A stretch of 7,148 bases of DNA, taken from the NCBI GenBank assembly GCA_024644775.1, contig JAHEHB010000287.1:1-7148 (forward strand), read 5' to 3'. The stretch's first letter is position 1. The number at the start of each line of letters is the position of its first letter. The DNA is from Deltaproteobacteria bacterium (lineage in GTDB: Bacteria; Desulfobacterota; Desulfobacteria; Desulfobacterales; SURF-15). Below, in pieces: positions 4,960 through 7,148 of this stretch. Below the pieces are notes generated by a model. That model did no database searches, was not told where the DNA came from, and saw nothing but the letters and a program-made list of their open reading frames with translations. A program made the translations under genes and the position numbers.

Positions 4960-6015
4960 TCAATGCATGGTATCTTTATATTGCCGATATAGCCCTCGAA
5001 ATTGATGATACGTAAGTTCCAATCGTTTGGCAGCCTCTCTTTGATTGTATTTGGACTCCTCAAGCGCTTTTTCCAATAGTCGTCGTTTTAATTCATACAC
5101 GGCCTCTTTGAGTGGTTTGTCCATGAGGTCTTCAGTAACCGATGTTTTGGAGGTTTTCGGCTCGTCTGTCAAAGATGATCGCAGCTTCCTATTTTCATAC
5201 GGAGAAAGGAATGGATCAAACGATATTTCTGCAATCACCATTGAGTCGGAGCGATACACGCCCCTTTCCACAACATTTTTTAGTTCGCGCACATTACCGG
5301 GCCAGGGGTAGGTTTCTAACGCCTTTTTTGCGTCGTCGCTGAATGTGGGGATTTCTTTACGTCCCAATTCAAACGCCATCCTACTGGCAAAATGATTTGC
5401 CAGCAAAAGTATGTCCCCCTTTCTCTCCCGAAGCGGTGGCACATAAAGAACCTCAAAGGAAAGACGATCCAAAAGATCCTGCTTGAACTTTTCTTCACCC
5501 ACAAGGGATACCAAATCGGCATTGGTGGCGGCAACAATGCGAACATCTACGTCAATGGTTTCTGAACTGCCCACCCGTTCAAAGGAGTTGTACTCTACAA
5601 CCCGTAATATTTTTTCCTGAACCTCAATGGGGATATTCCCAATTTCATCTAAAAATAACGTCCCACCGTCCGCTTTTTCAAAACGGCCGATCCGCTGTTG
5701 TTGGGCACCGGTAAAGGCTCCCTTTTCATAACCAAACAATTCTGATTCGATCAAAGAAGGGGCCAGCGCGGCGCAGTTTAATGCAACCAATGGCCCTTGC
5801 CATCGTTGTGACAGAAAATGAAGACGGGAGGCTGCCAGTTCTTTACCCGATCCACGCTCCCCCAGCAAAAGCACCGGTCGGTTAACCGGCGCCACACGAG
5901 ACAGGCGTTCTTGAAACTCCAGGAATGTTTCGGATTGCCCGAGCGCTTCATCCATCCCTACGGACGGACGAAACTGTGTGTGTTTTTTCGTATCAATCGG
6001 TTTTCGCGTCTCCAT
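4960..6015 (-). CDS. pspF: PspF, sigma-54-dependent activator of the phage-shock operon
   Basis: The 351-residue product is an enhancer-binding AAA+ ATPase without a receiver or sensor domain, the hallmark of PspF. It remodels sigma-54 RNA polymerase to open the psp promoter and is held inactive by PspA. Visible motifs: Walker A GERGSGKE (52-59), the sigma-54 contact loop GAFTGA (99-104), Walker [11 protein letters not shown] (117-126), sensor I VAATNAD (161-167), the DLLDRLSF...PPLRER arginine-finger region (180-198), sensor [16 protein letters not shown] (238-251) and a Fis-type helix-turn-helix, [20 protein letters not shown] (323-342). The RWQGP tryptophan (W72), equivalent to E. coli PspF W56 used for PspA inhibition, is kept. 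Compared with E. coli PspF it has about 20 extra N-terminal residues; an alternative ATG at 5955 ([14 protein letters not shown]) aligns with the usual start, and neither has a good ribosome binding site. It is divergent from pspA, as in enterobacteria. Confidence 0.93.
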   Translation of the reverse strand: METRKPIDTKKHTQFRPSVGMDEALGQSETFLEFQERLSRVAPVNRPVLLLGERGSGKELAASRLHFLSQRWQGPLVALNCAALAPSLIESELFGYEKGAFTGAQQQRIGRFEKADGGTLFLDEIGNIPIEVQEKILRVVEYNSFERVGSSETIDVDVRIVAATNADLVSLVGEEKFKQDLLDRLSFEVLYVPPLRERKGDILLLANHFASRMAFELGRKEIPTFSDDAKKALETYPWPGNVRELKNVVERGVYRSDSMVIAEISFDPFLSPYENRKLRSSLTDEPKTSKTSVTEDLMDKPLKEAVYELKRRLLEKALEESKYNQREAAKRLELTYHQFRGLYRQYKDTMH

Positions 6016-6053
6016 AACAGTGAATCGTGATAATGATTTTTTTTGTGGAAAGC

Positions 6054-6095
6054 TTTAGCGAGCCGTTAAATTAAATATCACGCGTATTTTTAGCG
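6054..6095. promoter_or_regulatory. Candidate PspF enhancer sites (upstream activating sequence)
   Basis: TTTAGCG (6054-6060) and CGTTAAA (6064-6070) form a 7-base inverted repeat with a 3-base spacer and one mismatch; TTTAGCG recurs in direct orientation at 6089-6095. They lie about 120-165 bases before the predicted pspA start, a distance reasonable for enhancer sites that work by DNA looping. I cannot compare them to a validated PspF motif, so the call is weak. Confidence 0.3.
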
Positions 6096-6191
6096 TTTTT
6101 TACCACATGTTAGTTTTTGTTGCCAGTTTTATTTTGTATCTCAATCGTCAGAAACCATATAACATACTGAAATTTATATAAATATATAATT

Positions 6192-6207
6192 TGGCACATT
6201 TGGTGCT
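6192..6207 (+). promoter_or_regulatory. Sigma-54 (-24/-12) promoter of pspA
   Basis: TGGCAC (6192-6197), five bases, then GTGCT (6203-6207) matches the TGGCAC-N5-TTGCW consensus with one deviation; the essential GG and GC are correctly 10 bases apart. The predicted transcription start is near 6218, about 27 bases before the pspA ATG. Its position between pspF and pspA, with an AT-rich upstream stretch, agrees with PspF control. Confidence 0.85.
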
Positions 6208-6244
6208 ATATCTCTTATACAAATAGTAAAAATGGAGGTGTCAC

Positions 6245-6928
6245 ATGGGAATTTTTACACGGTTTCGCGATATTGTCAGCGCCAATATCAATGCAATGTT
6301 GGACAAAGCCGAAGACCCGGAAAAACTCATCAAACTGATGATCCGTGAGATGGAAGATACGCTGGTTGAAATAAAGGCCTCGTGTGCAGGCGTTATGGCA
6401 GAAAGGAAAAAGGCCCAACGACAGTTGGAAGATATTGAAGCGCGGGAGAAATACTGGGAAGATAAAGCCGGACTCGCCGTAAATAAGGGACGAGATGATC
6501 TCGCACGGGAAGCACTGATTGAAAAACGCGGGCACACGCGCAGAAAAGAGGGGATCGAGCTAGAAATTGCCGATCTTGATAGTCTCATCGAACAGTATCA
6601 AGACGATATCCGGCAGCTTGAAGAAAAGCTAAAGACCGCTCGAGACAAACAGCGTATGCTGATTCAGCGTCATATTCATGCAAAACGAAAAATGCAAGCC
6701 CAGCAAGATATTCGCCGTATGGATAGCTCCGAGGTTATCGTCAAATTTGATGAGCTTGAAAACAGGATTGAACGCATGGAGTCAGAGGCGGATCTGGTCA
6801 ACTACGGAAAGCAAACAACGCTGGGTGAGGAATTAGAAACCCTGGCCGCAGATGATGAAATCGAAAAAGAGCTTCAGGCGCTAAAGAATTCCAGCGCAAA
6901 AAAGGACGAACCGGCCGGTGCAGAATAG
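6245..6928 (+). CDS. pspA: PspA, phage shock protein A (ESCRT-III/Vipp1 family)
   Basis: The 227-residue product is a peripheral inner-membrane protein that binds stressed membranes, limits proton leakage and, when soluble, represses PspF. It starts MGIFTRFRDIVSANINAMLD, an amphipathic helix with membrane-binding character (1-24), followed by the family-typical EDPEKLIKLMIREME (23-37). Residues 25-190 are almost entirely helical with heptad coiled coil and few prolines; the conserved ALIEKRGHTRRKEGIELEI (90-108) lies in the hairpin. The tail after the LVNYGKQTTLGEELETLAAD stretch (184-203) is short and ends charged. Length fits the enterobacterial protein (222). The ATG is preceded by GGAGGTG (6234-6240) at a 4-base spacing. 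It is the first gene of the operon, read from the sigma-54 promoter at 6192-6207, with the next gene starting 186 bases downstream. A long minus-strand frame over it (6241-6588) is a shadow. Confidence 0.95.
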   Translation: MGIFTRFRDIVSANINAMLDKAEDPEKLIKLMIREMEDTLVEIKASCAGVMAERKKAQRQLEDIEAREKYWEDKAGLAVNKGRDDLAREALIEKRGHTRRKEGIELEIADLDSLIEQYQDDIRQLEEKLKTARDKQRMLIQRHIHAKRKMQAQQDIRRMDSSEVIVKFDELENRIERMESEADLVNYGKQTTLGEELETLAADDEIEKELQALKNSSAKKDEPAGAE

Positions 6929-7033
6929 ATCTCAGAAACTGGAATCCCAGATTCGGGTCAGATCAGATCAAATCGGGCCAGATCAAATTCGATCGGCCTG
7001 GGTCAGATCCGAATCCGTCGGATAAAAATGATC
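6928..7033. repeat. GATC-rich direct and inverted repeat between pspA and the next gene
   Basis: Seven GATC tetramers occur at 6928, 6961, 6966, 6981, 6991, 7006 and 7030, within 106 bases. Three direct copies of GGGYCAGATC start at 6955, 6975 and 7000. The segment also folds: GATTCGG (6950-6956) pairs with CCGAATC (7009-7015), and within it GGCCAGATC (6976-6984) pairs with GATCGGCC (6991-6998) around a 6-base loop with one bulged A. No T run follows, so this is not an ordinary terminator. It may be a stabilising or processing hairpin in the psp mRNA, or a short repetitive element. Confidence 0.65.
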
Positions 7034-7114
7034 GTCCTGATTGAAAAAACCAGTAAATCGTGAAATATAAATCCGTAAATGAAGTTATTCAGTTTAATGA
7101 TAGGTGCATGACTT

Positions 7115-7148
7115 ATGGACGGCGTTATTATCGTAGCAGTTGTTTTTG
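7115..7148 (+). CDS. Start of a small hydrophobic protein, probably PspB/PspC-type (cut by right edge)
   Basis: Only 11 codons are visible: MDGVIIVAVVF, an immediately hydrophobic N-terminus fitting a short membrane protein. ATG 7115 has AGGTG (7102-7106) 8 bases upstream; the ATG at 7108 in another frame yields charged residues and is rejected. Its position as the second gene after pspA suggests a PspB-like membrane partner that releases PspF from PspA, but too little sequence is present to confirm this. Confidence 0.5.
   Translation, partial: MDGVIIVAVVF

Noticed and set aside
6095..6115. Minus-strand TGGTAAAAAACGC as a sigma-54 promoter for pspF
   Set aside because: GG and GC are two bases too close to each other for a -24/-12 promoter.

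Overview
The window looks like chromosomal DNA of a mesophilic Gram-negative anaerobe, most likely a Desulfobacterota / Desulfobacterales-type sulfate reducer. This is inferred from moderate GC content, the mixture of a DUF1786 protein, Acr3-type arsenite permease, PspF/PspA and a membrane-anchored rhodanese, and several dispersed intergenic repeats of a style I associate with those genomes. No 16S or other phylogenetic marker is present, so this placement is tentative.

Layout from left to right. (1) 1-249, minus strand: N-terminal part of an unrecognised protein running off the left edge. (2) 250-746: non-coding; it holds a candidate promoter for that gene and a MITE-like inverted-repeat element (374-554). 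(3) 747-1356: the ruins of an arsenic-resistance operon: the C-terminal part of a small thioredoxin-like protein interrupted by a TAG, followed by an Acr3 arsenite permease cut off after about 150 residues. (4) 1392-2468: intact DUF1786 protein with an actin/Hsp70-type (ASKHA) nucleotide-binding signature. (5) 2475-3074, minus: a putative DNA-binding protein with two ribbon-helix-helix-like segments. It is divergent from (6) a small heat shock protein (3283-3726), which has a perfect-consensus sigma-70 promoter, a leader hairpin that could hide its Shine-Dalgarno sequence, and a strong intrinsic terminator. (7) 3788-4339, minus: membrane-anchored rhodanese. (8) 4340-4959: a gene-free stretch packed with several palindromic repeats. 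(9) 4960-6015, minus: PspF, the sigma-54 activator. It is divergent from (10) pspA (6245-6928), which is preceded by a near-consensus sigma-54 promoter. (11) A GATC-rich repeat in the gap after pspA. (12) The first 11 codons of a short hydrophobic protein at the right edge, probably a PspB-like membrane protein.

The coherent functional units are the phage-shock (envelope stress) locus at the right and the hsp20 / RHH pair in the centre. PspF would activate pspA through the sigma-54 promoter in the shared intergenic region, with PspA as its negative regulator and membrane-repair effector. The RHH protein is placed where it could control itself and hsp20. The arsenic genes are non-functional leftovers. 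I see no CRISPR array, phage, complete transposon, rRNA or tRNA. The least explained items are the double-RHH regulator next to hsp20, the DUF1786 ASKHA protein, and the GATC-rich repeat inside the psp operon.
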